Positions 18,157 through 26,655 of a DNA stretch of 64,000 nt are shown piece after piece. The notes under the pieces are model-generated. The model was given only the letters and a program-made list of their open reading frames with translations, had not been told where the DNA came from and did not search any database. Source of the stretch: Hydrogenophaga sp. RAC07 (lineage in GTDB: Bacteria; Pseudomonadota; Gammaproteobacteria; Burkholderiales; Burkholderiaceae_C); NCBI RefSeq assembly GCF_001713375.1, contig NZ_CP016449.1, positions 1,922,001 through 1,986,000 on the forward strand. The letters run 5' to 3'. Numbering within the stretch: position 1 is the stretch's first letter; every line of letters begins with the position of its first letter. The translations under genes were made by a program, and so were the position numbers.

Positions 18157-19416
18157 ATGAATTTCGACTACACCGACAAGGTCAAGGCCATGCGCGAACG
18201 CCTCCTGGCGTTCATGGACGAGCACATTTATCCGAACGAAGCGCGCTTCTTCGCCGAAATCGCGGCCAACCGCGCCAAAGGCAATGCATGGATCCCGACC
18301 GAGATCATTGAAGAACTCAAGCCCAAGGCCCAGGCCGCCGGCCTGTGGAACCTCTTCCTGCCGCGCAGTCCGCGCGCACCACAAGGTTTGTCGAACCTCG
18401 AATACGCACCCATGTGCGAAATCATGGGCCGCGTGCCGTTTGCGGCCGAGGTGTTCAACTGCTCGGCGCCCGACACCGGCAACATGGAAACCTTCGAGCG
18501 CTATGCGAGCGAAGAACTGAAAGACCAGTGGCTGGAGCCGCTGCTGCGCGGCGAGATCCGCTCGGCCTTCCTCATGACGGAGCCCGAAGTGGCGTCGTCG
18601 GACGCGACCAACATCGAATGCCGCATCGAGCGCGACGGTGACGAGTACGTGATCAACGGTCGCAAATGGTGGTCGTCGGGTGCCGGCGATCCACGCTGCG
18701 CGGTCTACATCGTCATGGGCAAGAGCAACCCCGACGCACCGCGCCATTCGCAGCAGTCCATGATCATCGTGCCGGCCAACAGCCAGGGCGTGACCATCGT
18801 GCGTCCGCTCTCGGTGTTCGGCTACGACGACGCACCGCACGGCCACATGGAGGTGCTGCTCAAGAACGTGCGCGTGCCGGTGGGCAACCTGTTGCTGGGC
18901 GAAGGCCGTGGTTTCGAAATTGCACAAGGCCGTTTGGGCCCGGGCCGCATTCACCACTGCATGCGCTCCATCGGCGCGGCCGAGCGCGCCATGGAACTCA
19001 TGTGCAAGCGTCTGAACAGCCGCGTTGCGTTCGGCAAGCCGGTGTCGGCCCAGTCGGTGTGGCACGAGCGCCTGGCCGATGCCCGCTGCCGCATCGAAAT
19101 GGCGCGCCTGCTCACGCTCAAAGCGGCCTACATGATGGACACCGTGGGCAACAAGGTCGCCAAGGCCGAGATCGCCATGATCAAGGTGGTGGCACCCAAC
19201 ATGGCCTGCGACATCATCGACATGGCCATCCAGGCCCACGGCGGTGGCGGTGTGAGCGACGATTTCCCGCTCGCCTATGCCTACGCGAACCAGCGAACCC
19301 TGCGCCTGGCCGACGGTCCGGACGAGGTGCACCGCATGTCGATCGCCAAGCTGGAACTGGCCAAACACATGCTCGTGAAAACCGAGGTGGAGATGCCGAT
19401 CACGCGCGGCTCCTGA
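18157..19416 (+). CDS. Acyl-CoA dehydrogenase family protein, ACAD10/11-like (LvaC-like)
   Basis: The 419-residue FAD protein has the acyl-CoA dehydrogenase architecture: an N-terminal helical domain, the FAD-binding [20 protein letters not shown] at about 130-149, and [15 protein letters not shown]. The later family part [25 protein letters not shown] leads to [43 protein letters not shown] with no glutamate base in its usual later place is typical for the ACAD10/11 type. It follows the phosphotransferase gene with AGGAGACACC before its ATG. Together they should remove a 4-hydroxyl group from acyl-CoAs and feed the beta-oxidation genes just upstream. A short hairpin (19415-19430) separates it from the convergent next gene. 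Confidence 0.88.
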   Translation: MNFDYTDKVKAMRERLLAFMDEHIYPNEARFFAEIAANRAKGNAWIPTEIIEELKPKAQAAGLWNLFLPRSPRAPQGLSNLEYAPMCEIMGRVPFAAEVFNCSAPDTGNMETFERYASEELKDQWLEPLLRGEIRSAFLMTEPEVASSDATNIECRIERDGDEYVINGRKWWSSGAGDPRCAVYIVMGKSNPDAPRHSQQSMIIVPANSQGVTIVRPLSVFGYDDAPHGHMEVLLKNVRVPVGNLLLGEGRGFEIAQGRLGPGRIHHCMRSIGAAERAMELMCKRLNSRVAFGKPVSAQSVWHERLADARCRIEMARLLTLKAAYMMDTVGNKVAKAEIAMIKVVAPNMACDIIDMAIQAHGGGGVSDDFPLAYAYANQRTLRLADGPDEVHRMSIAKLELAKHMLVKTEVEMPITRGS

Positions 19417-19434
19417 AGCCGCCAGGCTTCGGAT

Positions 19435-20100
19435 TCAGTCGGCCGCCATGTCCATGGCGCGCTGGCTGAGCCGCTTGAACAGGTCCAGCGCATGCACCGC
19501 CGTGGCGGTGTCGCGGGTCTGGTCGATCTGCAGGCGCATGTAGGTCTTTCCCCGCTGCAGCATGAACATCATGGGTGTGGCGATGTTCACCGTCTCTGGC
19601 CAGGCCATCAGCTGCTGTTCAGATTCGCTGCCGACCCAGCGGCGTGCGAGTTCGGGCGCGTCGGTCAACACGGCGTAGCGGCTCCAGAAGCGGTGGTCCG
19701 GCCCGACCCAGCCCGCGTCCCGATACATGGACAACCACCGGACCTCATCGGGCACCACCCCCGCCATGGTCCGCAGCTCGTCGGTGTACTGTGAATACAG
19801 CGCGCGCGACTGGGCTTCGAGCACCTCTTTCAGCGCGCGGTTCATCACCACCACGTTGCCCTCTGGCCGCAGGCCCAGATCGGCACGCGCCATCAACTCC
19901 ATCCCCTGGATGAACGGGCGGGATGGCGCCAGGCACTGGATGCGAACCGCCCGACCTTGCCACTTGCCAGCCAAGAGGTAGGCACCGCCCACCATCGGCG
20001 CGAAGCTCAGCGCATGGTCGTCTGCCCACTGGGCCAGGGGCGCCGACCGGGAGCGCAACCACGTGTTCGGTGACAAGGCATTTTTCAGGCGTTTGTACAT
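19435..20100 (-). CDS. Conserved hypothetical protein
   Basis: The 221-residue protein has no recognised domain, signal peptide or membrane helix. It contains a basic N terminus (MYKRLKNALSPNTWLRSRS), a central part with GGAYLLAGKWQGRAVRIQCLAPSRPFIQG, and a helical C terminus. The frame has normal coding character and a natural ATG 66 bases from the divergent glutathione-transferase gene. The frame stays open further upstream, but that part only mirrors the neighbour. No function is proposed. Confidence 0.7.
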   Translation of the reverse strand: MYKRLKNALSPNTWLRSRSAPLAQWADDHALSFAPMVGGAYLLAGKWQGRAVRIQCLAPSRPFIQGMELMARADLGLRPEGNVVVMNRALKEVLEAQSRALYSQYTDELRTMAGVVPDEVRWLSMYRDAGWVGPDHRFWSRYAVLTDAPELARRWVGSESEQQLMAWPETVNIATPMMFMLQRGKTYMRLQIDQTRDTATAVHALDLFKRLSQRAMDMAAD

Positions 20101-20166
20101 GGTGTCGTGTTTTACCTTAGAGTGCGGCAGCTTCTGAAGGCACCACTCGATACAAAGGTGAAATTG

Positions 20167-20871
20167 ATGATCCAAGTCCACTCCTGGCCCACACCCAACG
20201 GCCACAAGGTCCACGTCATGCTCGAAGAGTGTGGTCTGCGGCTCGGCCGCGACTGGCAGGTGCACGCCGTCAACATCGGTCAGGGCGACCAGTTCCAGCC
20301 CGAGTTCCTGAAGATCAGCCCGAACAACAAGATCCCCGCCCTGGTTGATCCCAACGGGCCGGACGGCAAACCCATCAGCCTGTTCGAATCGGGCGCCATC
20401 CTGCTCTACCTCGCCGCCAAGACCGGCAAGTTCCTGCCCAGCTCGGACCGCGCGAAATTCAAGGTGCTGGAGTGGCTGATGTTCCAGATGGGGGGTGTGG
20501 GCCCCATGCTGGGCCAGGCGCATCACTTCCGCATCTACGCGCCCGAGAAAATCGAGTACGCCGTCGACCGCTACACCAACGAGGCCAGGCGTCTCTACGG
20601 TGTGATGAACAAGCAACTGGAAAACCACAAGTACATCGCCGGCAACCAGTACACCATTGCCGACATCGCCATCTTTCCCTGGCTGCGCAGCTGGCAGAAC
20701 CAGGGCATCGATTGGGCGGACTACCCGCATCTCAAGCAATGGTTCGACGCAATCGCTGCGCGGCCCGCGGTGCAACGCGGCGTGGCCGTGCTCGCCGATG
20801 CCCGCAAACCGCTCACCGACAACAAGTCGCGCGACATCCTGTTTGGCAAGACGCAGTACGAAAAACGCTGA
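20167..20871 (+). CDS. yfcG: Glutathione S-transferase, Nu class (YfcG-like disulfide-bond oxidoreductase)
   Basis: The 234-residue protein resembles E. coli YfcG along its length, including SPNNKIPALVDP, LFESGAILLYLAAKTG, GGVGPMLGQAHHF and YTIADIAIFPW. The active-site positions Thr9 and Asn11 (PTPNGHK) are conserved, and there is no catalytic Tyr, Ser or Cys. These proteins use glutathione to reduce disulfides and peroxides. The start at 20167 gives the normal N terminus with AAGGTG upstream. It is a stand-alone gene before the tRNA pair. Confidence 0.92.
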   Translation: MIQVHSWPTPNGHKVHVMLEECGLRLGRDWQVHAVNIGQGDQFQPEFLKISPNNKIPALVDPNGPDGKPISLFESGAILLYLAAKTGKFLPSSDRAKFKVLEWLMFQMGGVGPMLGQAHHFRIYAPEKIEYAVDRYTNEARRLYGVMNKQLENHKYIAGNQYTIADIAIFPWLRSWQNQGIDWADYPHLKQWFDAIAARPAVQRGVAVLADARKPLTDNKSRDILFGKTQYEKR

Positions 20872-20927
20872 AAGTTGGGGTCGGCTCCAGAACCCACCGT
20901 TTCAGCAGGTACAATTCGCAGCTTAGT

Positions 20928-21004
20928 CGGAGCGTAGCGCAGCCTGGTAGCGCATCTGCTTTGGGAGCAGAGGGTCGCGAGTTCGAATCCCGCCGCTCCG
21001 ACCA
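20928..21004 (+). tRNA. tRNA-Pro (anticodon TGG)
   Basis: A 77-base cloverleaf including the encoded CCA end. The acceptor stem CGGAGCG pairs with CGCTCCG. The D arm is GCGC..GCGC, the anticodon stem is TCTGC/GCAGA around TTTGGGA, and the T loop is TTCGAAT. The anticodon TGG reads CCN proline codons. A short intrinsic terminator follows. Confidence 0.97.
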
Positions 21005-21020
21005 TTCATCAAAAAAAGAA

Positions 21021-21043
21021 AAAGGCCCACTCTGTGGGCCTTT
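21021..21043 (+). terminator. Intrinsic terminator after tRNA-Pro
   Basis: A perfect 10-base stem (AAAGGCCCAC / GTGGGCCTTT) with a TCT loop, followed by CTTCT, lies 17 bases after the tRNA-Pro CCA end and before tRNA-Arg. The two tRNAs may therefore be separate transcripts, or the hairpin may be a processing site. Confidence 0.8.
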
Positions 21044-21068
21044 CTTCTATGTGCTGCCGGTCACCTGT

Positions 21069-21145
21069 CTGCCCGTAGCTCAACCGGATAGAGCAGCTGC
21101 CTTCTAAGCAGCAGGTCGGGGGTTCGAGTCCCTCCGGGCAGGCCA
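21069..21145 (+). tRNA. tRNA-Arg (anticodon TCT)
   Basis: A 77-base cloverleaf with encoded CCA. The acceptor stem CTGCCCG pairs with CGGGCAG, with discriminator G. The anticodon stem GCTGC/GCAGC holds the loop CTTCTAA, and the T loop is TTCGAGT. Anticodon TCT reads AGA/AGG arginine codons, which are rare in this GC-rich genome. Such tRNA-Arg genes are frequent integration sites, but no integrase is seen downstream. Confidence 0.96.
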
Positions 21146-21381
21146 AAACAAAGGCACCCCAGGTTAACAACAACTGACTTGTTGGTTGCTTTTTGACTTT
21201 TGGTGCACCTGGAGTGTCACCAGGTTGGCTGGCTCTGGCCCGCCTTCGTCCCCCGCTGTCCCCGCCGCAGGCGCTCGCGGCCCACTCCTTGGTTGCCGCA
21301 TGGTCCAACAGGGGTGCCAACGAAGGTGAAGAAGCGATCCGGCAACAAGGCTGACCCGCCATCCATACCCGCAGCCGGCCT

Positions 21382-23103
21382 CTAGTTCACGCAGACAAAG
21401 GATGCAGCGGCGTTCACGTCGCCCGCGCCCGAGTAGCGCGGCCACTGGGGGTAGTCGCACAAGGGCCGCGAGCGTCCGGGCACACCGACCGTGTCCACCG
21501 TCGTCTGGCCCGATGGCGCGGTGTCGCGCTCGGCCCACTGTTCCAGCGCCGTGAGGGAATCCCAGGTGGCGTTGAAGACGGTGCTGACCGCGTGTCCCAG
21601 ACCCGGCACCTCGTAGTAGCGCGTGAACCTGTCGACGTTGGCCGCCCCCATCTGCGTCTGCAGGCGCTGGTAGTAGACCTCCGTCGCACGCGAGCTGACC
21701 AGCACGTCGGCCAGGCCATGCGCGAGCAGCAGCTTGCCGCCCCGCGCGGCGAAGGCCGAGATGTCGGTGGCGGTGTCGAGTTGCTCGCTGAGCTGGCTGA
21801 TGCGTCCTGCCCACGGACCCGGGTTTTGTGGGTCCAGCGTCAGCGAATCAAAGGCCGGATCGCGCGTGATCGAGTACTTGATCCACTGGTCCACGAGCAC
21901 GCTGATGTAGGGCGCGCTGCGCGGCATCGGCGTGGCCGGCTGGCTGGTGCCCAGGGCCAGAAAGGTCACCACGGGTTGCAGGGGCGACGGGTTCGAGGTG
22001 ATGCCCAGATCGGCGCCCCACACGTTGTAGCCCGGGTAATGGGTTTCGCCGCTGGCCAGCGGGAAATTGAACACCGTGGGCGAGTCCATGACCTTCAGCG
22101 CGGTGATCTGCGCGTCCGACAGGCAGGCATCTCCGGCCTCCACGCCGCCGGGGCATCGCAGGGGTGTTCCGTTGAGGCTGGCCGTGGCGGGATCGAAGAT
22201 GGCGTTGCACTGTTTCTGGTCGCTGATGAGGCCGTCCACCACGCCGTCCAGCGCATCGCAGGCTTCCATCGCCGCGTCGTAGATCAGGACACGCTTGGCG
22301 GTGTTCGGATAGGCACCGGGCTGGGCCAGGGCGATGTTCGTCCGGTGCCCGCCCAGCAGTGCTGCGGCGTCGTTCCAGGCGGGATACCAGGCAATGGCAC
22401 CGTCCCAGTCCTGAGGCCAGCGCTGGATGGCCGCCAGCGCCTCGCGCCCGCCTGTGGAGCCGCCGGCAAAGTACGACTGGGTCGGGCGCCTGGCATAGCG
22501 TGCGTTGACGAGGGACACCGCCGCATCGCGTGTCTTCTTGAGCGCGTCGCCCCCGAAGTTGCGCACCGCTTCGTCGTTGGTGCCCCACGAGCCATCCTGC
22601 GAACCGAAGCTGTTCGACTGGTGGCCCGAGTCGCTCGCAAAGGTGGCGTAGCCGCGCCCCACGGGGGTGGGCTGATCCGCAGGTCCGTTGGACACATTGC
22701 CCCTGACATTGGGAATGGAGCCGTTGAAGCCACCACCGCCCATCATCAACACCTTGTTGTTCCAGACCGTGGGCAGCACCAGGTTGAAGCGGATGTCGGG
22801 CGCCGCGGGATCCACCGGTGCGATGCGCCCCGTGACCAGACAGTGCTCGGGAATGAGCGCTGCGCCGCTGCCACTGGCGGCCACCACGACGGCGGTCAAC
22901 ACGTTCGCGCCCGAGGTCGGCAAACCGATCTCGGCTGCCGGGATGGTTCGCCCGGCCAGCTGTTCGCAGGTCAAGGGTGTGGGCGTGGGCGCGGCACCCA
23001 CGCTCTCGTCCCCACCGCCTCCGCCTCCGCATGCGATCAGCAGGGAAGAAGCCACCAGGCATCCCCATCGGCCGCGGTGGCCGATGTTGTTCACGTTGTT
23101 CAT
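21382..23103 (-). CDS. Tannase/feruloyl esterase family lipoprotein
   Basis: The 573-residue protein starts with a lipoprotein signal (about residues 1-25, ending LLIACGGGGGG with the lipid-modified Cys), so it should be anchored outside the cytoplasm. The rest is a tannase/feruloyl-esterase fold alpha/beta hydrolase. The nucleophile elbow is YFAGGSTGGREAL (Ser), with GGGGFNGSIPN and WDGAIAWYPAWN around it. The catalytic Asp is plausibly in LLLAHGLADVLVSS and the His in VPGLGHAV. It cleaves ester bonds of phenolic acids, but the real substrate is unknown. Paired cysteines (LTCEQ/EHC and CDALDG/CN) match family disulfides. The ATG at 23103 has AAGGAGACAAG upstream. It is the last gene of a leftward catabolic island. 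Confidence 0.85.
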   Translation of the reverse strand: MNNVNNIGHRGRWGCLVASSLLIACGGGGGGDESVGAAPTPTPLTCEQLAGRTIPAAEIGLPTSGANVLTAVVVAASGSGAALIPEHCLVTGRIAPVDPAAPDIRFNLVLPTVWNNKVLMMGGGGFNGSIPNVRGNVSNGPADQPTPVGRGYATFASDSGHQSNSFGSQDGSWGTNDEAVRNFGGDALKKTRDAAVSLVNARYARRPTQSYFAGGSTGGREALAAIQRWPQDWDGAIAWYPAWNDAAALLGGHRTNIALAQPGAYPNTAKRVLIYDAAMEACDALDGVVDGLISDQKQCNAIFDPATASLNGTPLRCPGGVEAGDACLSDAQITALKVMDSPTVFNFPLASGETHYPGYNVWGADLGITSNPSPLQPVVTFLALGTSQPATPMPRSAPYISVLVDQWIKYSITRDPAFDSLTLDPQNPGPWAGRISQLSEQLDTATDISAFAARGGKLLLAHGLADVLVSSRATEVYYQRLQTQMGAANVDRFTRYYEVPGLGHAVSTVFNATWDSLTALEQWAERDTAPSGQTTVDTVGVPGRSRPLCDYPQWPRYSGAGDVNAAASFVCVN

Positions 23104-23264
23104 CTTGTCTCCTTTTGGTTTGATGTCGAGCGGCCCGTCAGCGGGTCGCTCCAAACCAGTGTGGGCTTTGTCTGGCGCAAGACCTATGTGCGCGATGGAC
23201 ATCCCCGGGAGCAGATTCATGTGTGCGTCATCGGTGCCAAAACCGGGAGGCACGCCCTCAACCA

Positions 23265-24173
23265 TCAGACGGGATCGGCCACCTCGTCGGTCAGTCCGGC
23301 CTTGGACAACTCAAGCTGGTATTGCTCCCAGCCCGAGGCAGGCACCACCTCGGCACCGCGCGCCTGAATGTCGTGAATGCGCGAGCGCACCTCACCCGCC
23401 GGGTCGCTCGCATCGCCCACAAAAATGCCTTGTGTCATCGTCACGTGGGCGCACTCGAAGCTGCCTGCACCGGCCAGCAAAATCATGCGGGTCGGCGCGT
23501 CGTCCGCCACCAGCGCGATCAGTCCCGGGCTCACCTTCTCGGGCGCCAGGCCCGCCAGCGCGCTCTCGGGCAACACGTCCGCCGTCATGCCGGTGGCCGC
23601 ACTCGGCGCCAGGCAGTTCACGCGGATGTCGTGCTTGATGCCTTCCAGCGCCAGCGTCTGCATGAGGCCCACCAGCGCCATCTTGGCCGCGCCGTAGTTG
23701 GCCTGGCCAAAGCTGCCGTAGAGGCCCGACGACGAGGTCGTCATGACGATGCGGCCATGCTTCTGCGTGCGCATCCGTTCCCACACCGCCTTGGTGCAGT
23801 TCACCGCCCCCATGACGTGCACCTCCATCACCAGACGGAAGTCGTCCAGCGGCATCTTGGCAAACGATTTGTCGCGCAGGATGCCGGCGTTGTTGACGAG
23901 GATGTCGATGCGGCCCCACGTCGCCACGGTGTTCGCCACCATGCGCTCCATGCGCGCCGCATCGGTCACGTCCCCGCCGTCGACGATGGCTTCGCCGCCC
24001 AGGCGCGTGATCTCGTCGGCCACGCGCTGCGCCGCAGACCCTTCGCGGTCACCACCGATGTCGTTGACCACCACACGTGCGCCGTGCCTGGCCAGCTCCA
24101 GCGCATGCGCGCGCCCCAGACCACCGCCGGCCCCGGTCACGATGGCCAACTTGTTCTGCAAAACCTTGTTCAT
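23265..24173 (-). CDS. Short-chain dehydrogenase/reductase, HSD17B4 (MFE-2)-like
   Basis: The 302-residue SDR has the cofactor motif TGAGGGLGRAHALELARHGA (about residues 14-33). It also has NNAGILRDKSFAKM, the catalytic Ser in TTSSSGLYG, and YGAAK (Tyr and Lys). The pattern VVVNDIGGDREG and the length match the dehydrogenase domain of peroxisomal multifunctional enzyme type 2, which oxidises (R)-3-hydroxyacyl-CoA. It sits 32 bases downstream of the beta-keto-acid cleavage gene, so it may make the beta-keto compound used by that enzyme. Confidence 0.88.
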   Translation of the reverse strand: MNKVLQNKLAIVTGAGGGLGRAHALELARHGARVVVNDIGGDREGSAAQRVADEITRLGGEAIVDGGDVTDAARMERMVANTVATWGRIDILVNNAGILRDKSFAKMPLDDFRLVMEVHVMGAVNCTKAVWERMRTQKHGRIVMTTSSSGLYGSFGQANYGAAKMALVGLMQTLALEGIKHDIRVNCLAPSAATGMTADVLPESALAGLAPEKVSPGLIALVADDAPTRMILLAGAGSFECAHVTMTQGIFVGDASDPAGEVRSRIHDIQARGAEVVPASGWEQYQLELSKAGLTDEVADPV

Positions 24174-24205
24174 GTGTTTCCTTTAAAAAATCGTTGCGCC
24201 CCGGC

Positions 24206-25147
24206 TCAACAGGCCACCGCGTGCGAACCCTTGAGCCCGAGCATGGTGCGCGCCTCTGCGGGTGTGGCGATCTCCAGCGAGAGCTCGTCGAGGATGCGGC
24301 GGATCTTGCGCACTTGCTCGGCGCACGAGGTGGCGAGCTGGCCCTTGCCCAGAAAGAGGCTGTCCTCCAGGCCCACACGCACGTGGCTGCCCATGACCGC
24401 GCCCAGGGTGAGCAGCGGCATCTGGTGGCGCCCGGCGCCCAGCACCGAGAAGCGGTACCCGTTGCGCCCGAACAGGCGGTCGGCCGTGCTGCGCATGACG
24501 AAGAGGTTCTCCGGGTCCGGCCCCAGGCCACCGAGCACACCGAAGATGCACTGGATGAAGAGCGGACCCTTGACCAGGCCCTCGTCCACAAAGTGGGCCA
24601 GGTTGTGCAGGTGGCCCACGTCGTAACACTCGAACTCGAAGCGCGTGCCGCAGTCCTCGCCCAGCACCTTCAGGATGTGTTTGATGTCGGCAAACGTGTT
24701 GCGGAAGATCAGGTCTTCCATGCCCTCGATGTAGGGCTTCTCCCAGGCGTGCTTCCACTCCTGGATCTTGCGCGCGGCGGGGTGGATGGAGAAGTTCATC
24801 GAGCCCATGTTGAGCGAACACATCTCGGGCTTGAGCTGCAGCGGATAGGCCAGGCGCTCGGCCAGCGTCATGCGGGTGCTGCCGCCGGTGGTGATGTTGA
24901 TCACGGCGTCGGTGGCGGCGCGGATGCGCGGCACGAATTCATCAAAGACTCGGGGGTCGGCCGTGGGAGAGCCGTCGGCCGGGTTGCGCGCGTGCAGGTG
25001 CAGGATGGCCGCACCCGCCTGGGCTGCCTCAATGGATTGCTGCGCAATCTCCTCGGGCGTGAGCGCCAGGTGGGGCGACATGCTGGGCGTGTGCACCGAG
25101 CCGGTGACGGCGCACGAGATGATGACTTTGTCTTGCGTGGGTTTCAT
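24206..25147 (-). CDS. Beta-keto acid cleavage enzyme (BKACE, DUF849 family)
   Basis: The 313-residue TIM-barrel protein belongs to the BKACE family (3-keto-5-aminohexanoate cleavage enzyme type). Members condense a beta-keto acid with acetyl-CoA and split it to acetoacetate and a new acyl-CoA. The zinc ligands His50 and His52 are in LHLHARNP, and the third ligand Glu is likely in VRVGLEDSLF. NITTGGS and FGVLGGLGPDPENL are further family marks. Natural substrates differ widely between members (dehydrocarnitine, aminohexanoate and others) and cannot be read from the sequence. It lies between the SDR and the Liv transporter genes of the same strand. Confidence 0.88.
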   Translation of the reverse strand: MKPTQDKVIISCAVTGSVHTPSMSPHLALTPEEIAQQSIEAAQAGAAILHLHARNPADGSPTADPRVFDEFVPRIRAATDAVINITTGGSTRMTLAERLAYPLQLKPEMCSLNMGSMNFSIHPAARKIQEWKHAWEKPYIEGMEDLIFRNTFADIKHILKVLGEDCGTRFEFECYDVGHLHNLAHFVDEGLVKGPLFIQCIFGVLGGLGPDPENLFVMRSTADRLFGRNGYRFSVLGAGRHQMPLLTLGAVMGSHVRVGLEDSLFLGKGQLATSCAEQVRKIRRILDELSLEIATPAEARTMLGLKGSHAVAC

Positions 25148-25183
25148 GGTGGTGGCGGTTGGGGGGATGTTGGGCGGCTGGCC

Positions 25184-25903
25184 TCAGACCGCCAGCCACT
25201 CGGCCAGCAGCTTCTCGTCGGCCTTGAGGGCCTGCGGCGTGCCTTCGAAGACGATGCGCCCGTGCCCCATCACGCAGACGCGGGTGGAGACCTTGAGCGC
25301 AATGGCCAGCTTCTGCTCCACCAGCACCACCGACACGCCACGGCGGTGCATGTCCTGGATGCACTCGCCCACGGCGGTGACGATCTTGGGTGCCAGGCCT
25401 TCGGTGGGCTCGTCGATCAGCAGCACCAAGGGGTTGCCCAGCAAGGAGCGGCAGATGGTGAGCATCTGCTGCTCACCGCCGGAGAGGCTGCCGGCCTTGG
25501 TGTTGCGCCGCTCCTTCAGACGCGGGAAGTAGTCGAAGGCCTGCTCCACCGTCCACTGCACCGCCCCGCCGGCTGCGGGCTGTTCCCCCATGCGCAGGTT
25601 CTCGTCCACCGTGAGGTTGGCAAACACCTCGCGCTCCTCGGGCACGTAGCCCAGGCCCGCGCGGCAGATGGTGAAGGGCCGCTGGCCGGCCAGCTCGCGC
25701 CCCTGCAGGCGCACGCTGCCCCCGGTGGGCGGCACCAGGCCCATGAGGGCCTTCAGGGTGGTGGAGCGCCCCGAGCCATTGCGCCCCAGCAGGCTGAGCA
25801 CCTCGTTCTGGCGCACCTCGAAGGACACGCCGTGCAGGATGTGGCTCTTGCCGTAGTGGGCGTGCAGGCGGTCCACGCCGAGCAATGCCGATGCTTCGCT
25901 CAT
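25184..25903 (-). CDS. livF: Branched-chain-type ABC transporter ATP-binding protein LivF, with Walker A Lys replaced by Arg
   Basis: The 239-residue ATPase is the LivF-type subunit of a HAAT-family importer. The C loop LSGGEQQML, Walker B LLIDEPTEGLAP and the region YVPEEREVFANLTVDENL are normal. The Walker A reads GRNGSGRST, with Arg46 (codon CGC) where almost all ABC ATPases have lysine. The start at 25903 overlaps the livG stop by four bases. Its partner LivG has a normal Walker A, so one of the two ATP sites may be catalytically altered. The operon reads livK, livH, livM, livG, livF, BKACE, SDR, tannase. Confidence 0.9.
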   Translation of the reverse strand: MSEASALLGVDRLHAHYGKSHILHGVSFEVRQNEVLSLLGRNGSGRSTTLKALMGLVPPTGGSVRLQGRELAGQRPFTICRAGLGYVPEEREVFANLTVDENLRMGEQPAAGGAVQWTVEQAFDYFPRLKERRNTKAGSLSGGEQQMLTICRSLLGNPLVLLIDEPTEGLAPKIVTAVGECIQDMHRRGVSVVLVEQKLAIALKVSTRVCVMGHGRIVFEGTPQALKADEKLLAEWLAV

Positions 25904-26655
25904 GCCGCCACCTCTTCGCCCAGATAGGCTTCCTTCACGGCCGCGTTCTCGCGAATCTCGGCCGGCGTTCCGGTGGCAATCACCTGGCCGTAGACCAGCA
26001 CGCTGATGCGGTCGCTGATGGAGAAGACCACCTGCATGTCGTGCTCCACGATGAACAGCGCGCGCCCGCGCGTGACCTCGCCGATCAGCTCGGCGGTGTA
26101 GGCCGTCTCTTCGTTGGACATGCCCGCCATGGGCTCGTCCAGCAGGATCACCTGCGGGTCGCAAGCCAGGGTCATGGCAATCTCCAGCGAACGCTGCTCG
26201 GAGTAGGCCAGCTCGGCGGCCAGCTGCCGGGCCTTGCCCTGCAGGCGCACCTGTTCGAGCAGGCGCTCGGTCTGCTCGAGCAGGCGCCGGTTGCTGTCGA
26301 TGAAGCGCCAGAAGTTGTATTGCAGGCCATGCGAGCGCATCACCGCCAGGCGCAGGTTCTCGAACACGCAGAGCTTGGGGAAGATGTTGGTGATCTGGAA
26401 CGAGCGCGCCAGGCCCTGGCGGTTGATCGCCTGGGGCGACAGGCCGTCGATGCGCTGCCCCTGGAACACGATCTCGCCGGCCGTGGGTTTGAGGTTGCCC
26501 GAGATCAGGTGGAACAGGGTGGACTTGCCCGCGCCGTTGGGGCCGATGAGCGCGTGGCGTTCGTCGGCGCGCAGCTCCAGGTCCACGCCACGGATGATCT
26601 CGGTGGGTCCGAAGGATTTCTTCAGCCCGCGCAGGGACAGGATGGTCTCGCTCAT
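25900..26655 (-). CDS. livG: Branched-chain-type ABC transporter ATP-binding protein LivG
   Basis: The 251-residue ATPase has Walker A GPNGAGKSTLF (about 37-47), the LivG-specific RSFQITNIFPKLCVFENLRLAV, signature AYSEQRSLEIAM, Walker B VILLDEPMAGMS and the switch histidine in VEHDM. These are all intact, unlike the partner LivF. It overlaps livM and livF by four bases on each side (ATGA junctions), so the cytoplasmic part is produced in fixed proportion. Confidence 0.92.
   Translation of the reverse strand: MSETILSLRGLKKSFGPTEIIRGVDLELRADERHALIGPNGAGKSTLFHLISGNLKPTAGEIVFQGQRIDGLSPQAINRQGLARSFQITNIFPKLCVFENLRLAVMRSHGLQYNFWRFIDSNRRLLEQTERLLEQVRLQGKARQLAAELAYSEQRSLEIAMTLACDPQVILLDEPMAGMSNEETAYTAELIGEVTRGRALFIVEHDMQVVFSISDRISVLVYGQVIATGTPAEIRENAAVKEAYLGEEVAA

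Noticed and set aside
21146..21381. Region after tRNA-Arg as a genomic island or attachment site
   Set aside because: There is no integrase, no visible repeat of the tRNA 3' end and no mobile gene in the flanking 12 kb; the neighbouring genes have normal composition.
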